Positions 14,981 to 22,756 of a DNA stretch of 35,458 bases are shown in pieces. Both the position numbers and the translations under genes were made by a program. The notes beneath the pieces are model-generated. The model had not been told where the DNA came from, searched no databases, and was given only the letters and a program-made list of their open reading frames with translations. The stretch's first letter is position 1. Each line of letters opens with the position of its first letter. This stretch comes from Alkalihalobacillus pseudalcaliphilus (GTDB taxonomy: Bacteria > Bacillota > Bacilli > Bacillales > Bacillaceae_D): contig LFJO01000005.1 in assembly GCA_001038565.1 (NCBI GenBank), positions 217,722 to 253,179 of the forward strand. The letters are read 5' to 3'.

Positions 14981-16705
14981 ATGAAAAAAGTGACAGAGCA
15001 AGAAGTTCAAATATGTTTGCAATTATTAATAGAAAAGTATCGAGTACCAATAAGATTGCTCATACGTATTCTTGGGAAAGAACGATTAGACGATATCCAA
15101 GACATGTTAATAGAACTGACAGGACAATCCTTAACGGAACAAAAAATAGCAGAATTAATTATTCGTGAAAAAGCTGAGTTATTATTTGCAGGAAGTGAGC
15201 TAGCGGTTCGAGAGCTAAGGAGCTATTTACTGAAGCAACTGGAAGAACCTGACCTTATCGCCCTGTATCAACGAAATCCTGATACGAAGAAGGTGATAAC
15301 AGCTTCAAAATATATGGTAACACCACTCGTAAAGAAGAAGTGGTTAGTCGGTGGGAGATGGCCGAAGGATTTTGTCAGAACTTTAGGGTTTCCAACTAGT
15401 TTTGCAGGCAAATCCGCTAATAAAGTCATTAGAAAAGAATCTTTTATTGATGTTGAGCCCAAAAGGATTGTACCGCCATTAGTTCCTTTTCAAGAACAGT
15501 TGAAAAATGAGCTCTTAAAGGTTCTAAAACTAGAGGGAAACCATACGAGATGTGTCGTAACAATGCCTACTGGCACAGGGAAAACACGTGTGGCGGTTGA
15601 GAGTTATATTGAATGGATGAGAGAAGGCTTTGCAAAAGGACGTTATTTTATATGGATTGCACAAAGTGAGGAATTATGTGAACAGGCAATCGCGTGTATA
15701 ACAGAGATGTGGCAGGAAAAGGATTATCCAGAATCTTTACGGTTATATCGTTATTTCTCAGGAAATCAAATCGATGAAGAAGAGCTTTGCGGTGGTGCTG
15801 TGGTGGCAAGCATTCAACAACTCTTTTATCGATTAAAAAGTAAAGACCCTATCATAGCTGAGATATTATGTGATTGCGGGGCAATGATTATTGATGAAGC
15901 ACATCATGCTGTCGCTCCTATGTATCAAGAGTTATTAGAGAAAGCAGAAGAACTTTCTGGTGGACGTTCATTTCCAATATGTGGATTGACTGCTACCCCA
16001 GGTCGTAATGATGAACAAACGATGAAGCTGGTTAATAAATTTGAAGCTCATCTCATTCAACCAAAAATTAATTTAAATCAACAAGAAACACCTTTACGTT
16101 TTTTTAGGGAACATGGCTATTTAGCGAAACCTAAGCATGTAATCTATCAATCGGGACGTGTGTATGAAGTTGATGAACAATGTGTGACTGCAAATGGAGA
16201 ACGTGACTTCACAGAGTTATTACGCGTGCTAGCAACTGATGTTTGGCGGAATAAACAAATCGTCTCATCGCTTGTAAAATTACCAAAAACGGCCAGCGTT
16301 CTTATTTATGCTTGTACGGTCGAACATGCAGAATTATTAGCTCAGACGATGAATGTGTTAAACAGTTCTGCGGTAGCGATTACTTCGGACACACCAAAAA
16401 CGGCAAGAAGATTGTATATTGACCAATTTAAAAAAGGTCAGATCAAGTTCTTATTTAATTATGGGGTTCTAACAACAGGTTTTGATGCTCCAAAGACTGA
16501 CTACATTGTTATTACTCGCCCAACTACGAGTGTCATTTTGTATGAACAAATGATAGGGAGAGGCTTAAGAGGGCCAAGGTTTGGGGGGACTGAATCTTGT
16601 ACAATTATTGATTTTGCCGATAACTTGTTACGATTAGGTAAACCGCTCGCTTATGCACGATTTAAAAACTTCTGGGAGCGAGAGTCTGTACGGGAATTAT
16701 CATAA
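14981..16705 (+). CDS. SF2 DEAD/DEAH-box helicase with unique N-terminus
   Basis: A 574-residue superfamily 2 helicase of the ResIII/type III-like architecture. Motif I MPTGTGKTR (195-203), motif II DEAH (304-307), motif III TATP (336-339), and motif VI QMIGRGLRGPR (~535) are intact, with a helicase-C domain between. The first ~165 residues match nothing I recognise: a helical part, then KKKWLVGGRWPKDFVRTLG. No nuclease motif is seen, so this is not a complete restriction enzyme. The ribosome site (GTGGAG) is modest. It is likely co-transcribed with the ATPase before it, and ends at a terminator shared with the convergent siderophore-binding gene. Confidence 0.85.
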   Translation: MKKVTEQEVQICLQLLIEKYRVPIRLLIRILGKERLDDIQDMLIELTGQSLTEQKIAELIIREKAELLFAGSELAVRELRSYLLKQLEEPDLIALYQRNPDTKKVITASKYMVTPLVKKKWLVGGRWPKDFVRTLGFPTSFAGKSANKVIRKESFIDVEPKRIVPPLVPFQEQLKNELLKVLKLEGNHTRCVVTMPTGTGKTRVAVESYIEWMREGFAKGRYFIWIAQSEELCEQAIACITEMWQEKDYPESLRLYRYFSGNQIDEEELCGGAVVASIQQLFYRLKSKDPIIAEILCDCGAMIIDEAHHAVAPMYQELLEKAEELSGGRSFPICGLTATPGRNDEQTMKLVNKFEAHLIQPKINLNQQETPLRFFREHGYLAKPKHVIYQSGRVYEVDEQCVTANGERDFTELLRVLATDVWRNKQIVSSLVKLPKTASVLIYACTVEHAELLAQTMNVLNSSAVAITSDTPKTARRLYIDQFKKGQIKFLFNYGVLTTGFDAPKTDYIVITRPTTSVILYEQMIGRGLRGPRFGGTESCTIIDFADNLLRLGKPLAYARFKNFWERESVRELS

Positions 16706-16714
16706 GTAGAATTT

Positions 16715-16748
16715 AAAAAAGCTGAACAAAAATATGTTCAGCTTCCTC
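16715..16748. terminator. Bidirectional terminator
   Basis: AAGCTGAACA (16719-16728) / TGTTCAGCTT (16735-16744), 6-nt loop, between convergent genes. On the minus strand it is followed by a T6 run, so it serves the siderophore-binding gene best. Confidence 0.85.
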
Positions 16749-16752
16749 ATGC

Positions 16753-17667
16753 TTATTCACCTAATAAAGCTGTTTCAAAGATTTCTAAAAGATATTCTAA
16801 AGTAATAGGGTCACTATAAGTAGAAGCTTTACTATTAATTTCAATTATTTGCTCATTTTTAACAGCAGGAATATTGTTCCATGTCTCAGTTTCCATAAAA
16901 GAATTATCAACATCTGGATTTTTACTTAAAACGATAAAGTCCCCAGCGAAGTCTGGTAATAATTCATACGATAATGTATAAACACCAGACTCTAATGCTT
17001 GTTCCTCAACTTTTTCAGGCATATTTAAATTCATTGCCTGATAAAGGATTTCTGTACCTCGTGCATAGTTGTCGCCAAATACGTAAATTTCCTTATTTCC
17101 GGTTTCTAAAACAGAGATGGTTGAATCCTCACCAATCTTTTCACGAATGGCTTTTCCAGATGCTTCGGCACGCTCTTGAAAATCAGCTACCCATTTCGTT
17201 GCTTCTTCTTCTTTATTGAGAAGCTTTCCGATTTCAACTTGTTGATCAAGGTAATCCAATTCTCCCCATGTGTAGACGACAGTTGGAGCGATATCACTCA
17301 TTTTATCAAGATTCTTCATATAAGAACCTGCAATGATCAAATCAGGGTCAAGCTCAATAATTTGTTCTAAATTTTCTTCGGAAACAATTTCAACATCCTC
17401 TAATTTATCATCAAATAAAGGGTTCATATTTGTCCATTGGTCAATACCAACAACTTTACCATCTAAAGCTAGGACGTTTGGGCCGTTTGTTAAAGCGATT
17501 ATACGTTGTGGATCCGCAGGTACTTCAATCGGACCCGTTTCTGAATCATATGTAACGGTTGAATCTTCAGTTTCGAGCCCATCAATCCCCCCGTTTGTTG
17601 AATTTTCATTGCCGCATGCTGTTAGAAAAACACAGGCAAATAGGATAAGCAAGCCTAATCTTTTCAT
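16753..17667 (-). CDS. Iron-siderophore ABC transporter substrate-binding lipoprotein
   Basis: A 304-residue class III (helical backbone) periplasmic-type binding protein anchored as a lipoprotein, capturing Fe3+-siderophore outside the cell. The signal peptide KRLGLLILF ends in lipobox FLTAC with Cys18. The body shows the family pattern VPADPQRIIALTNGPNVLALDGKVVGID, ...EQIIELDPDLIIAG, and a C-terminal PITLEYLLEIFETAL. The start is ATG 17667 behind GAGGAG; two further upstream ATGs fit the ribosome site worse. No permease or ATPase gene is adjacent, so it must use a transporter encoded elsewhere. A perfect Fur box precedes it. FhuD, FatB/YclQ or YxeB-like substrates cannot be separated by eye. 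Confidence 0.88.
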   Translation of the reverse strand: MKRLGLLILFACVFLTACGNENSTNGGIDGLETEDSTVTYDSETGPIEVPADPQRIIALTNGPNVLALDGKVVGIDQWTNMNPLFDDKLEDVEIVSEENLEQIIELDPDLIIAGSYMKNLDKMSDIAPTVVYTWGELDYLDQQVEIGKLLNKEEEATKWVADFQERAEASGKAIREKIGEDSTISVLETGNKEIYVFGDNYARGTEILYQAMNLNMPEKVEEQALESGVYTLSYELLPDFAGDFIVLSKNPDVDNSFMETETWNNIPAVKNEQIIEINSKASTYSDPITLEYLLEIFETALLGE

Positions 17668-17707
17668 GTTCATTCTCCTCAAGTAAAATTGCACTATGTA
17701 CCAATAA

Positions 17708-17722
17708 TGATAATCATTATCA
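17708..17722 (-). promoter_or_regulatory. Fur box
   Basis: TGATAATCATTATCA, a perfect match to the 7-1-7 Fur consensus TGATAATNATTATCA. It lies just downstream of the predicted transcription start of the siderophore-binding gene, so iron-bound Fur should repress it. Confidence 0.93.
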
Positions 17723-17736
17723 GTAGTTGCATTCTT

Positions 17737-17765
17737 ATCTTAATTCTGAGGGCAGTGAATGTCAA
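17737..17765 (-). promoter_or_regulatory. Promoter of the siderophore-binding gene
   Basis: On the minus strand TTGACA (17765-17760), 17 bases, TAAGAT (17742-17737). The Fur box begins about 14 bases after the -10. Confidence 0.75.
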
Positions 17766-17780
17766 CAAAAAAAGAATTAG

Positions 17781-17827
17781 AATTTAAAAATAAAAAGGTA
17801 GCTCATCATTTCTGATCAACTACCTTT
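17781..17827 (-). terminator. Terminator overlapping the end of the EndoQ gene
   Basis: On the minus strand AAAGGTAG (17827-17820) pairs with CTACCTTT (17801-17794), followed by TTTATTTTT. The loop contains the TGA stop codon, so the stem's 5' arm is coding sequence for the last residues. Confidence 0.75.
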
Positions 17828-18981
17828 CCGTATAATCCGCCTCCACCAGTCTGGAACGTAAGTCCGCCCGTTCTAGCTGCGATAATTAATTTTGCTATTT
17901 TTTCTGGCACAGCTTTTAATAGTTGTTCGGAAGGAACATGGTGGAGAATATTCATTTCTGTACCAAAATGATCCTTTAATTTCATGAGTGTTTTTGGACC
18001 TAGACCTGGTAAGTATTCAAGTGGAACTTGGTGAATGTAAGGGGGTCTTTCCCTTAAGGGTGAGTATGTGTCGGTATTGGACAATTCTTTTAAACGCTCA
18101 CTTACCCCTTTGACAAAACGGTGATGACCACATTGAAGACAGGTGTTTTCATCCCTTGATTTAGGAGAAATACATTTTTCGCAAGTTGTTTGGTGATATT
18201 TACCGATTTGCGGTTTAAGACCATAGTTGGCTAAAATCGTTCTTCCTAATTCATTTTTTAAAGCCATTGCGAATTCATTAAAATTGCAATCCTTCAACCT
18301 CAATTGCTGATATTCCCTACCAATTTTACCTAGAGAATGTGCATCAGAATTAGTTAAAAACGTAAAAGAATCGAGTTCTTTAATTTGTGCTGCCATTTTT
18401 GTATCGGAACTTAAACCTAATTCAACAGCATCAATTTTATTTGGGTCAAAAACTTCTGTAAGTGATTGCTTGACACCACTCCCATATAAGCTCTTAAACG
18501 GGGTGAATATATGAGCAGGAATAAACAATCCTTGAAGGCTTTTGACCATTTTCTGTACGTCAAGTCCCGAAGTGTAAATTCGCTGTGAACTTAAATGGTG
18601 GTTTTTCATTTTAGTCGATAACCAATTTGAGAATTTCTCCATACTAGTTAGAGTAGGGAGGAAGGCAAGGACATGAATTGGACCACTACTTAACTGGTCA
18701 TTGATTTCTAATTCACAACCAAGTAGTAAAGTTGTTCGTTCAAAGCGTACTCCACCTTCAGTAAGTTCCGTACAATCACCGTTACTTACTCTCTGTTTGA
18801 GTGTCTGAATTACTTCAGGAACATGACAATCAATGACTCCGATTAAATCAAGTCCTTTTTCTTGACTGGCTTCACGTAAAATAGAGTCGATGGTTAGAGA
18901 TTTGGAACCGGTGATTTTTACGGGGCGTCCCGACTCAGTCCGACCAATATGGATATGTAAATCTGCAAAGTATGTATTCAT
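17806..18981 (-). CDS. Endonuclease Q-type PHP nuclease (TIGR00375 family)
   Basis: A 391-residue protein of the EndoQ/YqxK type, which nicks DNA 5' of deaminated bases (uracil, hypoxanthine). The N-terminal PHP metal-site motif ADLHIHIG (H9, H11) is present, followed by GVIDCHVPE, GCELEI, IPAHIFTP and LTNSDAHSLG, the other PHP metal ligands. A zinc ribbon follows (TCEKC ... CLQCG, ~262-285). The C-terminus has a helix-hairpin-helix YLPGLGPKTLMKLKDHFG (~338-355) for DNA binding. The start is set at ATG 18981 by comparison with family N-termini; a GTG four codons upstream is possible and neither has a strong ribosome site. It is mainly an archaeal repair enzyme, with a patchy bacterial spread that includes Bacillus. 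Confidence 0.85.
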   Translation of the reverse strand: MNTYFADLHIHIGRTESGRPVKITGSKSLTIDSILREASQEKGLDLIGVIDCHVPEVIQTLKQRVSNGDCTELTEGGVRFERTTLLLGCELEINDQLSSGPIHVLAFLPTLTSMEKFSNWLSTKMKNHHLSSQRIYTSGLDVQKMVKSLQGLFIPAHIFTPFKSLYGSGVKQSLTEVFDPNKIDAVELGLSSDTKMAAQIKELDSFTFLTNSDAHSLGKIGREYQQLRLKDCNFNEFAMALKNELGRTILANYGLKPQIGKYHQTTCEKCISPKSRDENTCLQCGHHRFVKGVSERLKELSNTDTYSPLRERPPYIHQVPLEYLPGLGPKTLMKLKDHFGTEMNILHHVPSEQLLKAVPEKIAKLIIAARTGGLTFQTGGGGLYGKVVDQK

Positions 18982-19083
18982 TTTATCGCCCACTTCATAT
19001 AAATCTCATTTTAGTCGATTATTGATGAGATGGGGAAGAAAGTCAATACATCTAAATATTTTGAAAATAAAGTCTTTACTAAC

Positions 19084-19101
19084 GTAACAGTGTTATGTTA
19101 C
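19084..19101. promoter_or_regulatory. Inverted repeat, candidate operator of the DUF4004 regulator
   Basis: GTAACA-GTGTTA-TGTTAC, a 6-6-6 inverted repeat, 38 bases before the gene. The downstream product has a MerR-like DNA-binding N-terminus, so self-regulation is plausible. A TTTACT box at 19075-19080 and TACATT at 19099-19104 could form a weak promoter with the repeat in its spacer. Confidence 0.45.
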
Positions 19102-19138
19102 ATTGTAATTAAGAAATCCCATTTGGAGGTGATGATTG

Positions 19139-19768
19139 ATGGAAGAGGAGCTTATATCTAAGAAGGATTTATTAAAAGAAGCTGGAATTTCATATGGACA
19201 GCTTTATAGATGGAAGAGGAAGAACTTAATTCCTGAATCATGGTTTATTAGAAAATCAACATTTACAGGACAAGAAACATTCTTTCCAAAAGCAAAAATG
19301 ATGACAAGGATTAAGCAGATCATTGATTTAAAGGATGGTTTATCACTTGATCAGTTAGCAGACCAATTATCTGGAAATTTAAATGTAAATACAACCAGTT
19401 TGTCTAAAGAATATCTGATGGAACGTAACATTGTTTCAAGTGAAGTCATGGAATTATTTCCATTAAATCAAAGTACAACATCAGAATTTCAATACTCTAC
19501 GATTCTAAGCTTATTGATAGTAGAAGAGGGATTAAAGAGTGGAGAAATAAGTTTGGAAGAAGCGAAACAAATGATAACACTTCTAATAAACAATGGAAAA
19601 AAGGGTCAAGACGCAGAGGAATTACATGTATTTATATTAAGGAAGATGGGTGTTTCTTTTGTAATGATTACGGAAAACGCCAATATGATTGTAGAAGCCA
19701 ATGTCAAAATCGTCATCCATATAGAAGTGAAAAATGTTAAACAAAAACTAGCAAGATTACTCGTTTAA
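19139..19768 (+). CDS. yhbD: YhbD-like DUF4004 protein with MerR-type helix-turn-helix
   Basis: A 209-residue cytoplasmic protein. The N-terminus is a helix-turn-helix of MerR type: SKKDLLKEAGISYGQLYRW (residues ~7-25), then KRKNLIPESWF as the wing, and a second helical part KMMTRIKQIIDLKDGLSLDQLADQL. The C-terminal half is helical and ends in a short beta-rich segment (NANMIVEANVKIVIHIEVK). The start is ATG 19139 after GGAGGTGAT; the TTG one codon earlier is less likely. B. subtilis yhbD lies directly before the bactofilin genes yhbE/yhbF, and the same order is kept here, though a dispersed repeat now separates them by 440 bases. Confidence 0.82.
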   Translation: MEEELISKKDLLKEAGISYGQLYRWKRKNLIPESWFIRKSTFTGQETFFPKAKMMTRIKQIIDLKDGLSLDQLADQLSGNLNVNTTSLSKEYLMERNIVSSEVMELFPLNQSTTSEFQYSTILSLLIVEEGLKSGEISLEEAKQMITLLINNGKKGQDAEELHVFILRKMGVSFVMITENANMIVEANVKIVIHIEVKNVKQKLARLLV

Positions 19769-19804
19769 TACCGGCTTAGTGAAAGAAGACATTGTAAACA
19801 AAGA

Positions 19805-20066
19805 TGAAAGATCGGTTAGGCTCTTTGATTGTTGGCACTTCGTTCATTTTGCCTTTGTTTTTATTATTAATGATAGTAAAGTGTTTTGTAAACTTGAGAA
19901 TTAACAGTACCCCAAGCGGGTGAGTTATGCGGAGACTCCCTCGGAAGTAGTGGCGGGCTGAAATCCACTGGCAAAGCCAGTTAGTTCAGCACCACCCCGC
20001 AGGACGCGAAGCATAATTTTAGGTAGCGGCGAGTAGCGCTCTATGTTCGCACTTTTATACAAAGGA
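19805..20066 (+). repeat. Dispersed structured repeat, copy B (arm plus 142-nt core)
   Basis: The core 19911-20052 is collinear with copy A, starting CCCAAGCGGG and ending CTATGTTCGCAC, followed by the terminal TTTTATACAAAG. Its stem reads GCTGAA...TTCAGC where copy A has GCTGAG...CTCAGC: the paired positions changed together. The inner hairpin CACTGGC-AAA-GCCAGT is perfect here. The arm 19805-19910 matches copy A's arm. On the minus strand the arm reads MNEVPTIKEPNR, a relic frame also seen at copy D. The element sits between the DUF4004 and bactofilin genes. Confidence 0.87.
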
Positions 20067-20210
20067 AAATAACTATGAAAAAAATAATCGAAAAACAAGA
20101 AGATTCTTGTCAGCAAGATGAGATAAAAAACCCACCATCCAAAAGCGAAAGTATCCTATTTTCAGGAAATTGGTATATTTTATTCAATCATTAAATAAGG
20201 AGTGAAATCA

Positions 20211-20939
20211 ATGAGTAGTACATTAAAAGAAAAAGGAAATTTAATTATTTCAGGAAGTGGAAGTGCAACAGGGGGAGAGTATGATCAGGTAAAAATTAGT
20301 GGCAGTGGTAGAATTTCTGGAGATATAGAATGTGAAAAGTTTCTTTGTAATGGCTCTAGTAAAGTGGAGGGAGACATTGAAGGGGTACAAATAACAATAA
20401 ACGGGAGTACTAAAGTGGGTGGCGATGTAAGAAGTAAAGAAACACTTAAAGTGAATGGTAGTACGGTTATAGAAGGGAGTGTACTGTATAAAGAGTTCAA
20501 AATCAGTGGTTCCTCCAGAATCCTTGGTGATACTTCAGGAGAACATTTAATTCTTAGAGGTAGCGTAAAAATAGAAGGCGATTGTGAGGCGGAATATGCT
20601 GAGTTTAACGGAAGTTTTAAAATAGAAGGTCTTTTAAATGCTGATAAAGTTGAAATCGAATTAAACGGTCGCTCTTATGTGAAAGAAATAGGTGGAGAAA
20701 TCATCTCTGTAACAAGAACGAAGTCTAACTTGTTAGACAGACTATTTAAACCATTAGCGAAAGAACTTACTGCAGAAGTTATAGAAGGTGATAAAGTGGA
20801 AATTGAATATACACAGGCAGATGTGGTACGTGGTAATCATATTAAGATTGGACCGGGGTGTAAAGTTGATTTAGTAGAGTATAAGGGTGAGTTAGATATT
20901 CATGACAATGCAAGTGTAAAAGAAATTAAAAAGGTTTAG
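20211..20939 (+). CDS. Bactofilin-family polymer-forming protein (YhbE/YhbF-like)
   Basis: A 242-residue protein built almost entirely of short beta-strand turns: ISGSGSATGG, VKISGSGRISGD, FLCNGSSKVEGDIEG, ITINGSTKVGGDV, LKVNGSTVIEGS, FKISGSSRILGD, LILRGSVKIEGD, EFNGSFKIEG. This ~18-residue G-S/S-x-I-x-G-D periodicity is the right-handed beta-helix of bactofilins, which polymerise into cytoplasmic filaments. A second, less regular part (~160-242) resumes the pattern near the C-terminus. The start is ATG 20211, eight bases after AGGAG; a GTG three codons earlier overlaps the ribosome site. B. subtilis has two such genes after yhbD; here only one is present, before a terminator. Confidence 0.85.
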   Translation: MSSTLKEKGNLIISGSGSATGGEYDQVKISGSGRISGDIECEKFLCNGSSKVEGDIEGVQITINGSTKVGGDVRSKETLKVNGSTVIEGSVLYKEFKISGSSRILGDTSGEHLILRGSVKIEGDCEAEYAEFNGSFKIEGLLNADKVEIELNGRSYVKEIGGEIISVTRTKSNLLDRLFKPLAKELTAEVIEGDKVEIEYTQADVVRGNHIKIGPGCKVDLVEYKGELDIHDNASVKEIKKV

Positions 20940-20969
20940 AAAAAAGAAACAAATAAATATATCTGGATG

Positions 20970-21004
20970 AGGTGGTGCTGAGGGTAAGAACTTTAGCACC
21001 ACCT
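20970..21004 (+). terminator. Terminator after the bactofilin gene
   Basis: Perfect 10-bp stem AGGTGGTGCT / AGCACCACCT with a 15-nt loop, followed by a weak T-run. Confidence 0.75.
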
Positions 21005-21040
21005 TATTTGTGTGATGCGAAGAAAAAAATGAAGGGAACT

Positions 21041-21070
21041 GTCACAGAGAGCCGGGCAGGTGCATACATT
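21041..21070 (+). promoter_or_regulatory. Possible sigmaE promoter of sleL
   Basis: GTCACAGA (21041-21048), 14 bases, CATACATT (21063-21070). The -10 is close to the sigmaE element CATACAAT and the spacer is right; the -35 matches only the GTCA part. B. subtilis sleL (yaaH) is a mother-cell sigmaE gene, which supports the reading. Confidence 0.45.
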
Positions 21071-21098
21071 TAAATGATGAAAAAGAGTAAGTAGGTAA

Positions 21099-21116
21099 AT
21101 GCATATGTATATGCAT
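21099..21116. repeat. Near-palindrome before sleL
   Basis: ATGCATAT-GT-ATATGCAT, an 8-2-8 inverted repeat between the putative promoter and the sleL ribosome site. It could be an operator or a small hairpin in the leader; nothing further can be said. Confidence 0.4.
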
Positions 21117-21144
21117 ATGGATGATTAAGATAAGGAGGCATTAT

Positions 21145-22431
21145 ATGCAAATTCATGTCGTTCAAAGTGGACAGTCCTTATGGCAGATTGCTCAAGCCTA
21201 TAGTATTAATGCAAACGAAATTACTACGGCTAATGAACTTGAATTCCCTAACCAATTAGTAGTCGGGCAGGCATTAGTTATTCCCATAACTGGTCGCTAT
21301 CATTGGGTTACACCTGGGGAAAACCTGTATGGAATAAGTCAACGATACCAAATACCTTTACAAACATTATTAGCGTTTAATAATTTGAATACAAACAATC
21401 TTCCTGTGGGATATCGATTATATATCCCGGCAAATCCTGAAAACCGTCGTCAAGCAGACGTTGGAGCTTATCTGTCTATGGAGATTTCGGGAGCGAACGC
21501 AGCCAATGATGTAGATGCTGTTGGTGAGCACTTAAGTTATTTACCTATATTTAGCTATAATATACAACCAGATGGTTCACTTTCAAGTTTGAATGAAGAG
21601 CAAGTTATCCAAACCGCATATCGTCATCAAGTAGCGCCATTATTGGTATTAACAAACCTACAAGAAGGTGGTTTTAGCACAGAGTTAATCACACAAATTT
21701 TACAGGACGAATCTTTGCAAAATAAAGTGTTAGATGAAGTTGAAGTGATTATGGAACAAAAAGGGTATCTTGGACTAGATTTAGATTTAGAATATGTAGG
21801 TGCAGAAAATCGAGAAGCCTATAATCAATTTTTATTAAAAGCTCGAGAAAGAATGGATGCTCGCGGTAATTGGTTATCAAGTGCGTTACCACCTAAGACT
21901 TCAGCTGATATGCAAGGTGTTTTATATGAGGGAGCTGATTACCGGTTTCATGGAGAAGTAAATGATTTCGTCTTTCTTATGACATATGAATGGGGCTGGA
22001 CAGGAGGACCACCGATGGCCGTAGCACCTCTAAATCAAGTTAGAAGAGTGTTAGATTACGCAGTTTCCGAAATACCAAATGAGAAGATTATTTTAGGTAT
22101 TCCTTTATATGGTTATGATTGGACCTTACCTTTTGTTGAAGGTGAATCGAGAGCTCGTGCAATTGATCATCAACAAGCGATAGCTCTTGCGGTTACGCAT
22201 AATGCTCAAATTATGTATGACGAAGAGGCACAGGCACCATATTTCTTCTATATAGATGAGCAAGGCAGACAACATGAAGTTTGGTTTGAGGATGCAAGAA
22301 GTATTCAAGCGAAATTTGATGTAGTGAAGGAGTACAATTTAAGAGGATTCTTCTATTGGGTATTAAGATGGAACTTTCCGCAAAATTGGCTACTTGTCGA
22401 CGAAAATTTTACCGTAAATAAATATGTCTAG
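21145..22431 (+). CDS. sleL: SleL/YaaH spore cortex N-acetylglucosaminidase
   Basis: A 428-residue cortex-lytic enzyme of spores that cuts muramic-delta-lactam-containing peptidoglycan during germination. Two LysM peptidoglycan-binding modules lie at about 3-46 (VVQSGQSLWQIAQAYSI) and 52-95 (HWVTPGENLYGISQRYQI). A GH18 barrel fills the rest, with catalytic motif GLDLDLEYV (D212, D214, E216). Like B. subtilis SleL (~427 residues), it has no signal peptide, as expected for a protein deposited from the mother cell. The start is ATG 21145 after AAGGAGG; in-frame codons upstream have no ribosome site. A terminator follows, so it is monocistronic. Confidence 0.94.
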   Translation: MQIHVVQSGQSLWQIAQAYSINANEITTANELEFPNQLVVGQALVIPITGRYHWVTPGENLYGISQRYQIPLQTLLAFNNLNTNNLPVGYRLYIPANPENRRQADVGAYLSMEISGANAANDVDAVGEHLSYLPIFSYNIQPDGSLSSLNEEQVIQTAYRHQVAPLLVLTNLQEGGFSTELITQILQDESLQNKVLDEVEVIMEQKGYLGLDLDLEYVGAENREAYNQFLLKARERMDARGNWLSSALPPKTSADMQGVLYEGADYRFHGEVNDFVFLMTYEWGWTGGPPMAVAPLNQVRRVLDYAVSEIPNEKIILGIPLYGYDWTLPFVEGESRARAIDHQQAIALAVTHNAQIMYDEEAQAPYFFYIDEQGRQHEVWFEDARSIQAKFDVVKEYNLRGFFYWVLRWNFPQNWLLVDENFTVNKYV

Positions 22432-22460
22432 GCATTGGAAAAAGTGAAAAAGAGGAAGAA

Positions 22461-22498
22461 AGAGTTCGGTGAGAAAAATAACTCAGCGAACTTTTTTG
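22461..22498 (+). terminator. Terminator of sleL
   Basis: AGTTCGGTGAG (22463-22473) / CTCAGCGAACT (22482-22492), followed by six T's. Confidence 0.92.
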
Positions 22499-22756
22499 TT
22501 GTGCCATTTAAAAAAGTGCTAACCGTATTGTAAATAAGTAGGCACAAAGCATACGAAGTTTAAAGGAATTTTTAGGCATAGTTAAGGTGGAAGCTGGAAA
22601 AAATAAAAGAATACATATATAATGTGGTTGATAATTATAAAAAAGAACTAAAAAAAAGTTATATTTATACTTGTTTTTGGTTTTAAATACCTAGTTTTAG
22701 TTGTATAATAATAGTTCATAAGTCCTTTATCGGATGAAGTAAAAGAGGGTGAGCAT

